Shown here: piece after piece, positions 8,913 to 16,899 of the stretch
Layout of the letters: the number at the start of each line of letters is the position of its first letter
How positions within the stretch are numbered: position 1 is the first letter of the stretch
Assembly: GCA_937944855.1 (NCBI GenBank)
Contig: CALFAY010000033.1
Span: 1 to 41,501 of the forward strand
Origin: an uncultured Planctomycetota bacterium
Lineage (GTDB): Bacteria; Planctomycetota; Planctomycetia; Gemmatales; HRBIN36
DNA length: 41,501 nt
Reading direction: 5' to 3'
Program-made: the position numbers and the translations under genes
Notes under the pieces: model-generated
The model's database searches: none
The model's input: the letters and a program-made list of their open reading frames with translations, nothing else
Told to the model about the DNA's origin: nothing

Positions 8913-11240
8913 TTACGACGGCTTGTTGCGAAGGGCACGTTCAGCTTCTCGAACCAGAGCTTCGATCCGGGCATCAAGAATGGCATTCTCGGGAGCGCCA
9001 ACCCATTTTTCGCGGATGACGCCGTTGTGGTCGATGAGGAACAGGGTCGGCCAGCCGCGAACAGCCCAGATTTTGGAAATGCTTTCTCCTCCGTCGGAAC
9101 GCATGTTCTTGAAGGAGCGCCAGTTGACCTGATGCACGATCAGATCGGATTGTAACTTCGCTGGGTCTCGATCGCTATTGACGCCGATCAGGGCAAAGGG
9201 CCGTCCGCGCATCCGCTCCACGAGTTGGCGCTCGTGAGGAATCATGTTGCGACAATGGGGACACCAGAAGCCCCAGAAGTCCAGCAACACCACCTGGCCG
9301 CGATAATCCGAGAGACGGAAGCAAGCCCCTTCCAGGTCCTCGCCGTCGATTTCCGGAGCGGTCATGCCTACCACCGGCTCCTGGCCCGCCACCCACGACC
9401 CAGCTTGACCCAAAGTCGGCGGCCCACCTCGGCCAAAGCCGCCGCCTCCCCCAGGAATGCCGGAACCAATCGTCCCTCCAGGAAGCCCGCCGGGGCCAGA
9501 GGGAGGCTGAGGGATGTTCGGCGGCGGACCGGACGGCTGCTGATGCGACGCTCTCTGGGTGTCCGTGTAGCCTGAGGCAGGCGGTCGCTTCGGCTCGGCA
9601 GGTTTCGCGTATCCCTGAGCCGCCAGGGCTGGGTTCGGACGGGCCATGTCGGAGGCGAAATCGAAGACGAACCCGAGAATGATCAATGGCATGAGGATGA
9701 CCGCGGCACCCAGTCCAATCACCAACCCGAGCAACACGTTGAACTTTTGGGCTGACTTTCTGCTCTTGAGTTTCCTCTTCCTTCCCTTGCGACGGAAGGA
9801 ATCGCCGTTGTTCTCCTCCTCGGCGGTTTCCTCCTGCTCTTCGACAGCCGACGAGGCCGCCAGCACCTTGTTGACCGTCTGCGTTGCGGAGGCCGGTTTG
9901 ATGCGCGTCGTCGGGCTGGAAGCCGGAGCGGACTTTACGGTCCCGTTCCGATTAGGAGAGGCACTGGTGTTTGCGGTCGCGCTGGCGACGCGGATCGGAC
10001 CGGTAGTCGGAGCCTGGGTCAACCGTGCCGCGGGCTTCACCGGCAGAGTGGGCCTGGATGGCTGCCCTTTGGACGTCGGCAGACTTTCCTCTTCGACGAT
10101 GGCTTGCGGCAGCGTCTCGGTGGGAGAGGTCAATCGGGGTACAGTATCGCCGTTGCGTGACTCCGACATAAGGCTCGAACCCTGACTGGGCCTCAGACGA
10201 GGGGTCGAGAGCGGAGCGGACGGAGCAGATTCGAGCCACGGTTGGAGATCGTGCAAAACGTCGGCGGGCGTCGGATAGCGGTCGCCGGGAGACTTGGCGA
10301 TCATGCGGGCCAGTACCGCTGAGAGCTCCGGAGGCACGTCGGGCTGCACCTCGTGAAGCAGCGGCAACCCTTTCATCTGGTGGAAGAGAAGTTTTTGAGC
10401 CGGAGATCCGTCGAAAGGTGGTTTGCCTGTGACCAGGGCATACAGGGTCAACCCGAGGCTGTAGATGTCGGAGCGGATGTCGATGGCCTGCTCGCCGCGT
10501 GCCACTTCGGGAGCCATGTAGTCGAGCGAGCCGGTCAGTTCCTCATTCTGGGCGAAGCGGGCAGTCACGTTGTCATGTTCGTTGCGGAAGCAGCGGGCCA
10601 GCCCGAGGTCAAGAATCTTCAGCGTGCCTTGGCGGTCCACCAGGAGATTTCCCGGTTTAATGTCGCGATGAATCATGTTCCGTTCGAAGGCATGTTGCAG
10701 TCCCCGGCAGGCCTGAATGATGAAGCCGACCGCTGTCCTCCACGGCATCGGACCTTTCTTGTCGAGGTGTGCTTGAAGGTTGACCCCGGGAACGTACTCC
10801 ATAGCCAGATAATGCACGCCGTCCACTTCTCCCACGTCATAAGCCCGGACGATGTTGGGATGGTCGAGAGCAGCCACGGCCCGGGCTTCACGATAGAAGC
10901 GTTCCAGAGCGAGTATGTCCTTGGTGCTCTTCTGTGGAAGGATCTTGAGGGCGACCTGGCGATGGAGCTTGACGTGCTCGGCGAGATACACCACTCCCAT
11001 GCCGCCTTGGCCGATCTGCTCCAGCAGCTTATATGGACCGAGAACCAGCCCGCGGTAGCGACCAGCCAGCAGCATCGTCGCCTGAAAGCGTGTCAGCAAT
11101 CCTCTCTCGATCAGAAGCTTGGCAGCTTCGCTGGGCGAGGATGGAGAGTGCTCCGCATAGAACTTCTCCAAGATGTCCTCGTCGAGCAGGCTGCTCTTGG
11201 CAACCAGCTCGCGAAATTCCAGCGCAGACTGCACCGCCAT
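8913..11240 (-). CDS. Transmembrane Ser/Thr kinase fused to an outer thioredoxin (TlpA-like) domain
   Basis: A single polypeptide of about 775 residues combines a Hanks-type kinase and a redox domain. The kinase covers about 68-340: the glycine loop GQGGMGVVYLAEH, Lys99 in VALKIL, catalytic HRDIKPGN at 191-198, metal-binding DLG at 211-213 and MAPE at 242-245. A Pro/Ser/Thr-rich linker and a basic patch (RRKGRKRKLKSRK) precede one membrane helix at about 501-527. A Pro/Gly-rich spacer then leads to a thioredoxin-fold domain (about 625-760) with VVLLDFWGFWCPHC (CPHC 660-663) and the cis-Pro segment RGWPTLFLID. By the positive-inside rule the kinase is cytoplasmic and the thioredoxin domain is outside. 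I chose ATG 11240, which has GGGAG about 9 bases upstream, over a TTG at 11261. Both domains are certain; redox sensing is an inference. Confidence 0.93.
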   Translation of the reverse strand: MAVQSALEFRELVAKSSLLDEDILEKFYAEHSPSSPSEAAKLLIERGLLTRFQATMLLAGRYRGLVLGPYKLLEQIGQGGMGVVYLAEHVKLHRQVALKILPQKSTKDILALERFYREARAVAALDHPNIVRAYDVGEVDGVHYLAMEYVPGVNLQAHLDKKGPMPWRTAVGFIIQACRGLQHAFERNMIHRDIKPGNLLVDRQGTLKILDLGLARCFRNEHDNVTARFAQNEELTGSLDYMAPEVARGEQAIDIRSDIYSLGLTLYALVTGKPPFDGSPAQKLLFHQMKGLPLLHEVQPDVPPELSAVLARMIAKSPGDRYPTPADVLHDLQPWLESAPSAPLSTPRLRPSQGSSLMSESRNGDTVPRLTSPTETLPQAIVEEESLPTSKGQPSRPTLPVKPAARLTQAPTTGPIRVASATANTSASPNRNGTVKSAPASSPTTRIKPASATQTVNKVLAASSAVEEQEETAEEENNGDSFRRKGRKRKLKSRKSAQKFNVLLGLVIGLGAAVILMPLIILGFVFDFASDMARPNPALAAQGYAKPAEPKRPPASGYTDTQRASHQQPSGPPPNIPQPPSGPGGLPGGTIGSGIPGGGGGFGRGGPPTLGQAGSWVAGQEPVVGMTAPEIDGEDLEGACFRLSDYRGQVVLLDFWGFWCPHCRNMIPHERQLVERMRGRPFALIGVNSDRDPAKLQSDLIVHQVNWRSFKNMRSDGGESISKIWAVRGWPTLFLIDHNGVIREKWVGAPENAILDARIEALVREAERALRNKPS

Positions 11241-11352
11241 GACGGAATGCTCCCGAGACAAGCTAGGGTCGGCTACCGCAAACTTGTGTCAAGAACACCC
11301 GCCTGTCAAATCGACGGCACCGTTTCTATCTCAACATTCCTCTCCGGCCTGA

Positions 11353-13857
11353 TTAATGCCGGAAGAGAAACTCCTTGGAGTTGATCAAAGCCCACTGCAC
11401 GTCTTCCCAGGCCTTGCGTTTGTCGGGAGACTTGGCAAGGTGTTCGGTGACGGCCTTGACCTCGGACTCCAGCGGGGGCCGCGAAAGCGTGGAGAAGTAC
11501 AGTTCTTCGATGATTTCAGCATCCGACTTGTTCGCCGCCATCAGTTGGCCGATGCGGTTGTTGGGGTTGCGGAGCTTTTCGTGAATGGTCGGCCCGTTGA
11601 TAAGTTGCAGGGCCTGGGCCAGGTTGCTGTCGCTCTCCCGTTCGCATTCGCAGGCCAGTTCCCGGGCAGGTTGGCCGAAGGTTTTCAGAAACACATGGTT
11701 GATTTCGCCGTCAGGCAGCTGCGTTGCTCGGGTTCCCAGCGGCAGACCGGGGAACTTCTCCGGCACACCCGTGGCCGAGCAGATCGCGTCGAGAAGTTGC
11801 TCGGCGGTGTGCAGTTTAGTTACGGCATGGGAGAAGTAGCGGTTGTCGTCCGCGTTGGTTGCGTTGGTGGCTGCGCTGAGTTGATAGGTGCGCGAGTTCA
11901 TGATGGTGCGAATGACATGCTTGACATCGAAGTTGTGGGAGACGAAGTCCTTGGCCAGGGCGTCCAGCAGTTCCTCATTGCTGGCTGGGTTGGAGTCGCG
12001 GAAGTCATCCACGGGATCAACGATGCCGCGGCCCATCAGATGGTACCAGATGCGGTTCACCGTGGAGCGGGCGAAATACGGGTTCTCTGGACTGGTCAGC
12101 CAGGCGGCTAGCACCTCACGGCGATCCTGGCCCGGCTGCACCTGAGCCGTATCGCCGCCCGGAAAGCGAGGCGGCATGGGCTGGTTAGTTCGCGGCTGAA
12201 CAACCTCCCCGCCTCGGTCCACGAAGATCAGTTCCGAACCTGGCGGCGGATTGCCCTCGCGGGGCCGGTCCTCGTTCGGATCACGCCGCTGCTTCACCCG
12301 GGCGAAGAATGCCGCCAGACTGTAGTAATCATCCTGGGTCCAACGCTCGAACGGATGATTGTGACACTTGGCACATTGCATCCGGATGCCGAGGAACAGT
12401 TGGGCGGTCGTCTCGGCCAGGCTCGGCGGGTCCCGGGCGATGCGATAGTAGTTCGCTGGAGGATTGGCGTAGGTGCTTCCTCCCGACGTGATGATTTCCC
12501 GAACGACCTGATCGAACGGTCGGTTCTCCGCGATGCAATGCCGCAACCACTCCTGAAACTTGTGGACCCCAGCCAGTTGAATCGTCTTCCGGTTGGAACG
12601 CAGAACATCGGACCATTTCAGCGTCCAGAAGTCAGCGTATTCCGGTCTTTCGAGAAGTCGCTCGATGAGCTTGGCTCGCTTCTGCGGGTCTTGATCGGCC
12701 AAAAACTCACGAGCTTCCTGAGCCGTCGGGATGAAGCCGCACAGGTCCAGAGAAGCTCGCCTCAGAAACTCCTCTTCGGAACACACGGGCGACGGCAGTA
12801 TGTTGAGCATCTTCAGCTTCTTATCCACAAGCTGATCGACATAGTTGTGCTCCGGCGGATTCGACCAAACGAACTCAGCTTTGGGCTTCAGGTAAGTCAA
12901 ACGGATAGTCACCATCGTTTCGAGGTAGCGGACAAGCACGGCCACCTCGCCGGGGAGTTTGAATTCCACAAGCCCGGTGCGGCTCACGTCGGCCACACCC
13001 GGCTCGCTGCTGCTGTAATTGCAAAGCCAGGTCACGTCCCGAACGGAGCCGTCAGCGAAATGAGCGAGCACCGCCAATTGTTGAAAGCGTGCAGGATGCA
13101 GTTGCACGCGGTCGCCGGGATGCACCTCCAGCTTTTGCAGACTGGGTAAATCCTTGGGATCGTCCTTTAAGCCCTGACCGATCCAAGCCGCCAGGATTTC
13201 GTGAGGCAGTGAGCCGGCAGCGAAGCGTGGACCGCCCTCGTGGGGTACCCGGCCCAGGGCCTTTTGGATTACGAGGCTGGCATCGGGATGTAAGGCAGCC
13301 GTGCGGCGTCCCAAAGCATCCCGGGTGAGTTGGATGAAGTCGGCGCCCGGATCATAGCCGCGGAGACTGAGGCGGAATCCGCCCTTGCCGCTAGGTGTGC
13401 CATGACACGCTCCGGCGTTGCAGCCGCCGACATTGAGGGCCGCGATGACATCGTGGCGAAAACTCACCGGCCGTGGCTTGTCCATGTTGGCCGCTGCAAC
13501 GGATACCGAAACCGTGTGCTTCCCGACCTGAATGTGCAGCGTCGTAGTGCCATTTCCTTTCGGCCGCACCATGCCGCTGTCGTCCACCGACGCGACTTCG
13601 CTCGACTCGACACGGTAAGAAGCCACCGACGTCAGATCGCGCACTTGTCCGTCAGCATATCGACCGGTGACGAGAACCTGCCGCATGGCCCGGGCATCTG
13701 GCAGGACGATTTCCTTCGGGCTGACTTCCAGCGCGGTCGGGTCGCCGATCAGGTCCGCCTTGGCGTCCTCCGCGCGGACTTCGTGGAAACCTGTCAGGCA
13801 GGCGACGAGAAAGGCGGAGCCGAGGAACCAGTGTTGCAGGCAGGTTGGAGTATGCAT
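11353..13857 (-). CDS. DUF1549/DUF1553 domain protein with Ig-like and cytochrome-like motifs
   Basis: This 834-residue exported planctomycete protein has no established biochemical function. It has a signal peptide (about 1-29), a bacterial Ig-like (Big2) domain at about 40-122, a cysteine motif CNAGACH at 146-152 in the PSCyt-like region, and a second Ig-like stretch at about 245-322. DUF1549 (PSCyt2) follows from about 338, with CAKCH at 495-499 resembling a heme-c attachment site. DUF1553 (PSD1) occupies the C-terminal part. I start at ATG 13857, which gives a clean signal peptide and has GGGGGT upstream; an upstream in-frame start would add 16 residues. Genes of this type often precede a DUF1501 gene, but here the next gene on the strand is the kinase-thioredoxin gene. 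Confidence 0.88.
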   Translation of the reverse strand: MHTPTCLQHWFLGSAFLVACLTGFHEVRAEDAKADLIGDPTALEVSPKEIVLPDARAMRQVLVTGRYADGQVRDLTSVASYRVESSEVASVDDSGMVRPKGNGTTTLHIQVGKHTVSVSVAAANMDKPRPVSFRHDVIAALNVGGCNAGACHGTPSGKGGFRLSLRGYDPGADFIQLTRDALGRRTAALHPDASLVIQKALGRVPHEGGPRFAAGSLPHEILAAWIGQGLKDDPKDLPSLQKLEVHPGDRVQLHPARFQQLAVLAHFADGSVRDVTWLCNYSSSEPGVADVSRTGLVEFKLPGEVAVLVRYLETMVTIRLTYLKPKAEFVWSNPPEHNYVDQLVDKKLKMLNILPSPVCSEEEFLRRASLDLCGFIPTAQEAREFLADQDPQKRAKLIERLLERPEYADFWTLKWSDVLRSNRKTIQLAGVHKFQEWLRHCIAENRPFDQVVREIITSGGSTYANPPANYYRIARDPPSLAETTAQLFLGIRMQCAKCHNHPFERWTQDDYYSLAAFFARVKQRRDPNEDRPREGNPPPGSELIFVDRGGEVVQPRTNQPMPPRFPGGDTAQVQPGQDRREVLAAWLTSPENPYFARSTVNRIWYHLMGRGIVDPVDDFRDSNPASNEELLDALAKDFVSHNFDVKHVIRTIMNSRTYQLSAATNATNADDNRYFSHAVTKLHTAEQLLDAICSATGVPEKFPGLPLGTRATQLPDGEINHVFLKTFGQPARELACECERESDSNLAQALQLINGPTIHEKLRNPNNRIGQLMAANKSDAEIIEELYFSTLSRPPLESEVKAVTEHLAKSPDKRKAWEDVQWALINSKEFLFRH

Positions 13858-13925
13858 GGCGTACCCCCGTGAAGGAATCCATCGGAAGGCCGTGCGGCGA
13901 GCCAAGGTCTGGGCAGGTTTGGGCG

Positions 13926-13946
13926 ATGCACTTTTGGTGCATTATA
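13926..13946 (-). promoter_or_regulatory. Candidate promoter -10 with overlapping operator palindrome for the DUF1549 gene
   Basis: On the minus strand a perfect TATAAT (13941-13946) is followed directly by a perfect inverted repeat, ATGCAC-CAAAA-GTGCAT (13926-13942), which would cover the transcription start. The -35 region at 17 bases (TCGCAG) is poor, as expected for an activator-dependent or regulated promoter. The start codon is about 70 bases downstream. Confidence 0.42.
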
Positions 13947-13987
13947 ACTCGCCGTTGTCGTGGCTGCGAGAGGGTTCTTTGCAAGAC

Positions 13988-14929
13988 TCAGCCACGGAAC
14001 TGCATCGGGTCCAGAACGACGTGCTTGATGCGCCGCCGTTTCCACGTATAGGTCACGTGCAACCGGCCGTCCGATGTCTGGATGATGGCCGGATAAGAGA
14101 ACTCGCCTGGTTCCGTTTCGAACTCGTGGACTTGCTTCCAAGTCTGCCCTTCGTCGGCAGACACTGCCAGATTGAGGGGATAGCGATTGCGATTGGAATG
14201 GTTGTACACGAGAAAAAGCCGGCCCTCCCGCGTCTGCACGAGGTCGATACCGCTTCCAGGATTGGGCAAACTCGTGCGTTCCGCCGGCGTCCAGGTTTCG
14301 CCGTTGTCGCGGGACTCCGAGCGGCAGATGAAGCCGATGTTCCTCGACCGACAATACATCACCACCCGGCCGTCCCTGGTCTCGAACAACGTCGGCTGAA
14401 TGATGCCGTAGAGCTGATCCGGAACAAAGATCGGGCCGTAACGCCGCCACGTCTTGCCGTCGTCCGTGGACCGCTCCACCCAGCAGGCCCACGTTTTGTA
14501 ACTCTCGACCGAGGTGCCAGACAGGATCGTGCCATCTGCCCTTTGGATCGGCTTGTTCTTGATTGGACCGAGCAGCCCGGCTGGAAGAAGTTTTGAATCA
14601 CTCCAGGTCTTGCCTCCGTCCGTGGATCGGCGAACTAGGCCGGACCATGCCCGCGGATTCTCGCCGGCCTTGTAGAACAGGAACAACGTCCCTGACCTGC
14701 TCCGAAACAACACTGGGTTCCAACACGGCGCACCCGGCTCTTGGGACGCCACTTCAGGAGCCGACCAGCCGTTGCCGTCGTGCCGCGACCAGTAGATCTG
14801 CACGTCCCGATTGCCTTCGTCCGAGCCGCCAAACCATGCTGCCAGAAGTCTTCCCGGCTCCGTTTCCACAATGGTTGAGGCGTGGCAAGAACGAAACGGG
14901 GCGTTTTCAAAGATGAATTCGCTGTGCAT
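13988..14929 (-). CDS. Sialidase-like (BNR/Asp-box) beta-propeller protein
   Basis: This 313-residue protein has the fold of exo-alpha-sialidases. Four Asp-box motifs (SxDxGxTW) are visible: STDGGKTWS, STDDGKTWR, SRDNGETWT and SADEGQTWK. It also has the conserved N-terminal strand HASTIVETEPGRLLAAWFGG typical of the large BNR family found in planctomycetes and Bacteroidetes. I start at ATG 14929 behind GGGAAGA, 16 bases after the pyrK stop; an open frame continues upstream but is inside pyrK. There is no signal peptide, so a cytoplasmic location is suggested. True sialidase activity is not assured, because many propellers of this group act on other glycosides or are uncharacterised. Confidence 0.82.
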   Translation of the reverse strand: MHSEFIFENAPFRSCHASTIVETEPGRLLAAWFGGSDEGNRDVQIYWSRHDGNGWSAPEVASQEPGAPCWNPVLFRSRSGTLFLFYKAGENPRAWSGLVRRSTDGGKTWSDSKLLPAGLLGPIKNKPIQRADGTILSGTSVESYKTWACWVERSTDDGKTWRRYGPIFVPDQLYGIIQPTLFETRDGRVVMYCRSRNIGFICRSESRDNGETWTPAERTSLPNPGSGIDLVQTREGRLFLVYNHSNRNRYPLNLAVSADEGQTWKQVHEFETEPGEFSYPAIIQTSDGRLHVTYTWKRRRIKHVVLDPMQFRG

Positions 14930-14945
14930 GGAGTCTTCCCTCGAA

Positions 14946-15782
14946 TCAAACCCAAACCAGCTCCGATGCCAGGAACACGGGGCCATCGACACAGGCCCTC
15001 TGGTAGTCCCAACCGTCTTTCGCGGCGACCTTGACAGCACAGCCGAAGCAAATGCCGATGCCGCACGCCATCGGGGTTTCGAGCGACAGATCACACGGCA
15101 AACCGAATCGGCCGCATAACTCGGACAATGCGTGCAGCATCGGTTCGGGTCCGCATCCGACGACATGCGTTCGGCCAACAATCCGCCCGTTGGCCAAATC
15201 GCGTTCAAACAATTGCGTCACTCGGCCCATGAAACCGACGGAGCCGTCGTCGGAGGAAACTCGGACCTCGGCTCCCCGCTGTCGAAAGTCGTCCACGCCA
15301 GCCAGCAGATCGGCCGTCCGAACGCCGTAATAGAGCGAAACCCGGGCGACTTCGCGGCGGGGACCCACGGCCCCGTATGCTTGTCTTCCTAAAACCCGCC
15401 GAATGAGGGCAGGGAACGGCGTCTGGCCGATGCCACCGGCCACCAGGGCCAGATGCTCGACCCCCTCGTAGCTCGGGAACCCGTTGCCCAGCGGTCCCCA
15501 AAGTTCCAGCTCATCACCGGGATCCAGGCTGGCCATCAACCCGGTCATTTTGCCGACAACCAGGAAAACGAGGTCGAAGTCATGTCCGTCCGTGTCGTAC
15601 AAGGCGAAGGCCCGTCCAAGCAGCGGATCGGTTCTTCGGGGAAGCCGCAGCATGACGAACTGACCCGGACAAATGCGGGATGCGATCGGCGGGCAAGCGA
15701 TTCGAAGGCGATAAGTGGCCCGCGCCATTTGAACCCGTTCCACAACTGGAGCCGTCATGACCTCGACGGTCGAAACTCTCAC
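14946..15782 (-). CDS. pyrK: Dihydroorotate dehydrogenase electron-transfer subunit-like protein
   Basis: PyrK carries FAD and a [2Fe-2S] cluster and passes electrons from the PyrDB dihydroorotate dehydrogenase to NAD. The 278-residue protein has the ferredoxin-reductase layout: a beta-barrel FAD domain (PGQFVMLRLP, then DPLLGRAFALYD), an NAD-binding domain (LALVAGGIGQTPFPALI and VVGCGPEPML) and a C-terminal cluster site, CGIGICFGC, with a fourth Cys in RACVDGPVF. This spacing is typical of PyrK. The GTG start overlaps the stop of the pseudouridine synthase gene (GTGA). No pyrD is adjacent; the downstream gene is the sialidase. A PyrK partner elsewhere, or another oxidoreductase role, remains possible. 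Confidence 0.85.
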   Translation of the reverse strand: MRVSTVEVMTAPVVERVQMARATYRLRIACPPIASRICPGQFVMLRLPRRTDPLLGRAFALYDTDGHDFDLVFLVVGKMTGLMASLDPGDELELWGPLGNGFPSYEGVEHLALVAGGIGQTPFPALIRRVLGRQAYGAVGPRREVARVSLYYGVRTADLLAGVDDFRQRGAEVRVSSDDGSVGFMGRVTQLFERDLANGRIVGRTHVVGCGPEPMLHALSELCGRFGLPCDLSLETPMACGIGICFGCAVKVAAKDGWDYQRACVDGPVFLASELVWV

Positions 15783-16552
15783 GGCTTCTCCTTCTTTGCC
15801 TTCTTTGGCGAGGCTTTTGTCCGGGTGCGGTAAGCGATTTCTTTCAGTTGGCGCAGTTCCGCCGAGGTCAGTCGCCGGGATTTGCCCGACTTCAAACGGC
15901 CCAGCCGGATGGGACCGATGGCGATGCGCTTGAGCCGCATGACCTTATGCCCCTGCTTCGCCAACATGCGGCGAATTTCCCGGTTCTTTCCCTCCGCAAG
16001 CACGATTTCGAGGAAGGTACTCTTGCCCCGGGTGCCGAGCCGTTTGACCCGCTTGGCCCTCACCTTGCCGTCGCTGATCCAGATACCCTCGGTGAGTGCC
16101 TTCAATTCTTCCTTACTGGGGAAACCGGCAACCTGAACGTGGTACGTCTTTTCGACCCCATAGCGTGGGTGCATCAGACGTTGGGCCAGGTCTCCGTCGT
16201 TGGTCAATAGCATCAAGCCCTCGCTCTCTTCGTCGAGGCGTCCGACCGTGTACACCCGCTCGGGAACGTGGAGCACCAGGTCGATGACCCGCGGTCTTCC
16301 GGCAGGGTCGTAATTCGTGCAGAGATAGCCGCGCGGCTTATTGACGAGCCAATAAACGAGCCGCTCCCGCTTGATCGGCTTGCCGTCCACGGCCACGGAC
16401 TGATCCGGCCCGACCTTGAAACCGAGTTCGCGGACGACCTCGCCGTCCACGGTTACCCGGCCGGCCGTAATCAGTTCCTCGCAATGCCTTCGTGATCCGA
16501 GTCCAGCAGCGGCCAGAACTTTGTTCAAACGCTCCCGTGCATGCTCCGCCAT
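15779..16552 (-). CDS. rRNA pseudouridine synthase, RsuA/RluB family
   Basis: This enzyme isomerises specific uridines in rRNA. It has an N-terminal S4 RNA-binding domain (RLNKVLAAAGLGSRRHCEEL, then GRVTVDGEVV) and the catalytic domain with GRLDEESEGLMLLTNDGDL, whose Asp is the nucleophile. The later GKNREIRRML segment is a family hallmark. A lysine-rich tail (KASPKKAKKEK) is probably an RNA-binding extension. I start at ATG 16552 (MAEHARERL); ATG 16561 would add three residues, and the open frame extends further without homology. It is the first gene of a coupled set with pyrK (GTGA overlap) and the sialidase. RluB (position 2605) is the most likely type, but RsuA, RluE and RluF cannot be excluded. 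Confidence 0.9.
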   Translation of the reverse strand: MAEHARERLNKVLAAAGLGSRRHCEELITAGRVTVDGEVVRELGFKVGPDQSVAVDGKPIKRERLVYWLVNKPRGYLCTNYDPAGRPRVIDLVLHVPERVYTVGRLDEESEGLMLLTNDGDLAQRLMHPRYGVEKTYHVQVAGFPSKEELKALTEGIWISDGKVRAKRVKRLGTRGKSTFLEIVLAEGKNREIRRMLAKQGHKVMRLKRIAIGPIRLGRLKSGKSRRLTSAELRQLKEIAYRTRTKASPKKAKKEKP

Positions 16553-16716
16553 GCTCAGCATTCTAGCAGCACGTCGCATCCGAGGACGGTTTACCTCACG
16601 AATCACCACTTTTGGGAAAAGACAAAAACCGGATTGCAAAGGCTTCATGAAGTCCAGCACAACTGCTCTTCCATTTCCTTGAACGACTGACTATACGCCT
16701 CGCCCGCTGGATGGCA

Positions 16717-16791
16717 CAGACTCGTTCGGCGGTGGGGACGCAGCGGCAAGCTGCGAAGCCGACGGGTAAGCAGGGGTATGGCACCTGTCTG
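16717..16791 (+). ncRNA. Candidate structured leader RNA, weakly like a c-di-GMP-I (GEMM) riboswitch
   Basis: The gap from 16562 to 16899 has no gene. Within it I see nested complementarity that could form a three-way junction. An outer stem pairs CAGAC (16717-16721) with GTCTG (16787-16791). Inside it, TCGGC (16726-16730) pairs with GCCGA (16758-16762) and encloses a perfect 6-base hairpin CGCAGC-GGCAA-GCTGCG (16739-16755). A further short hairpin lies around 16771-16786. The strings GGGGACGC and GAAGCCGACGGGT recall conserved GEMM segments, but they are separated by the hairpin and the usual GGCAAACC is missing. The downstream gene encodes a large surface protein, a frequent c-di-GMP target. 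No clear sigma70 promoter stood out in this gap. Confidence 0.27.
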
Positions 16792-16899
16792 GAAGTCGGG
16801 GAATCGGGGCAAAGTCGCATTCCGTGGGATTTCTGGAAGCAAATGAAGGCGGACCAGTTCCCGTAGCGGGATGGACACGTCGCGCGAGGAGGCTTTGGC

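Noticed and set aside
10353..11384. A 343-codon plus-strand open frame opposite the kinase
   Set aside because: It is antisense to the kinase domain with no homology I can see.
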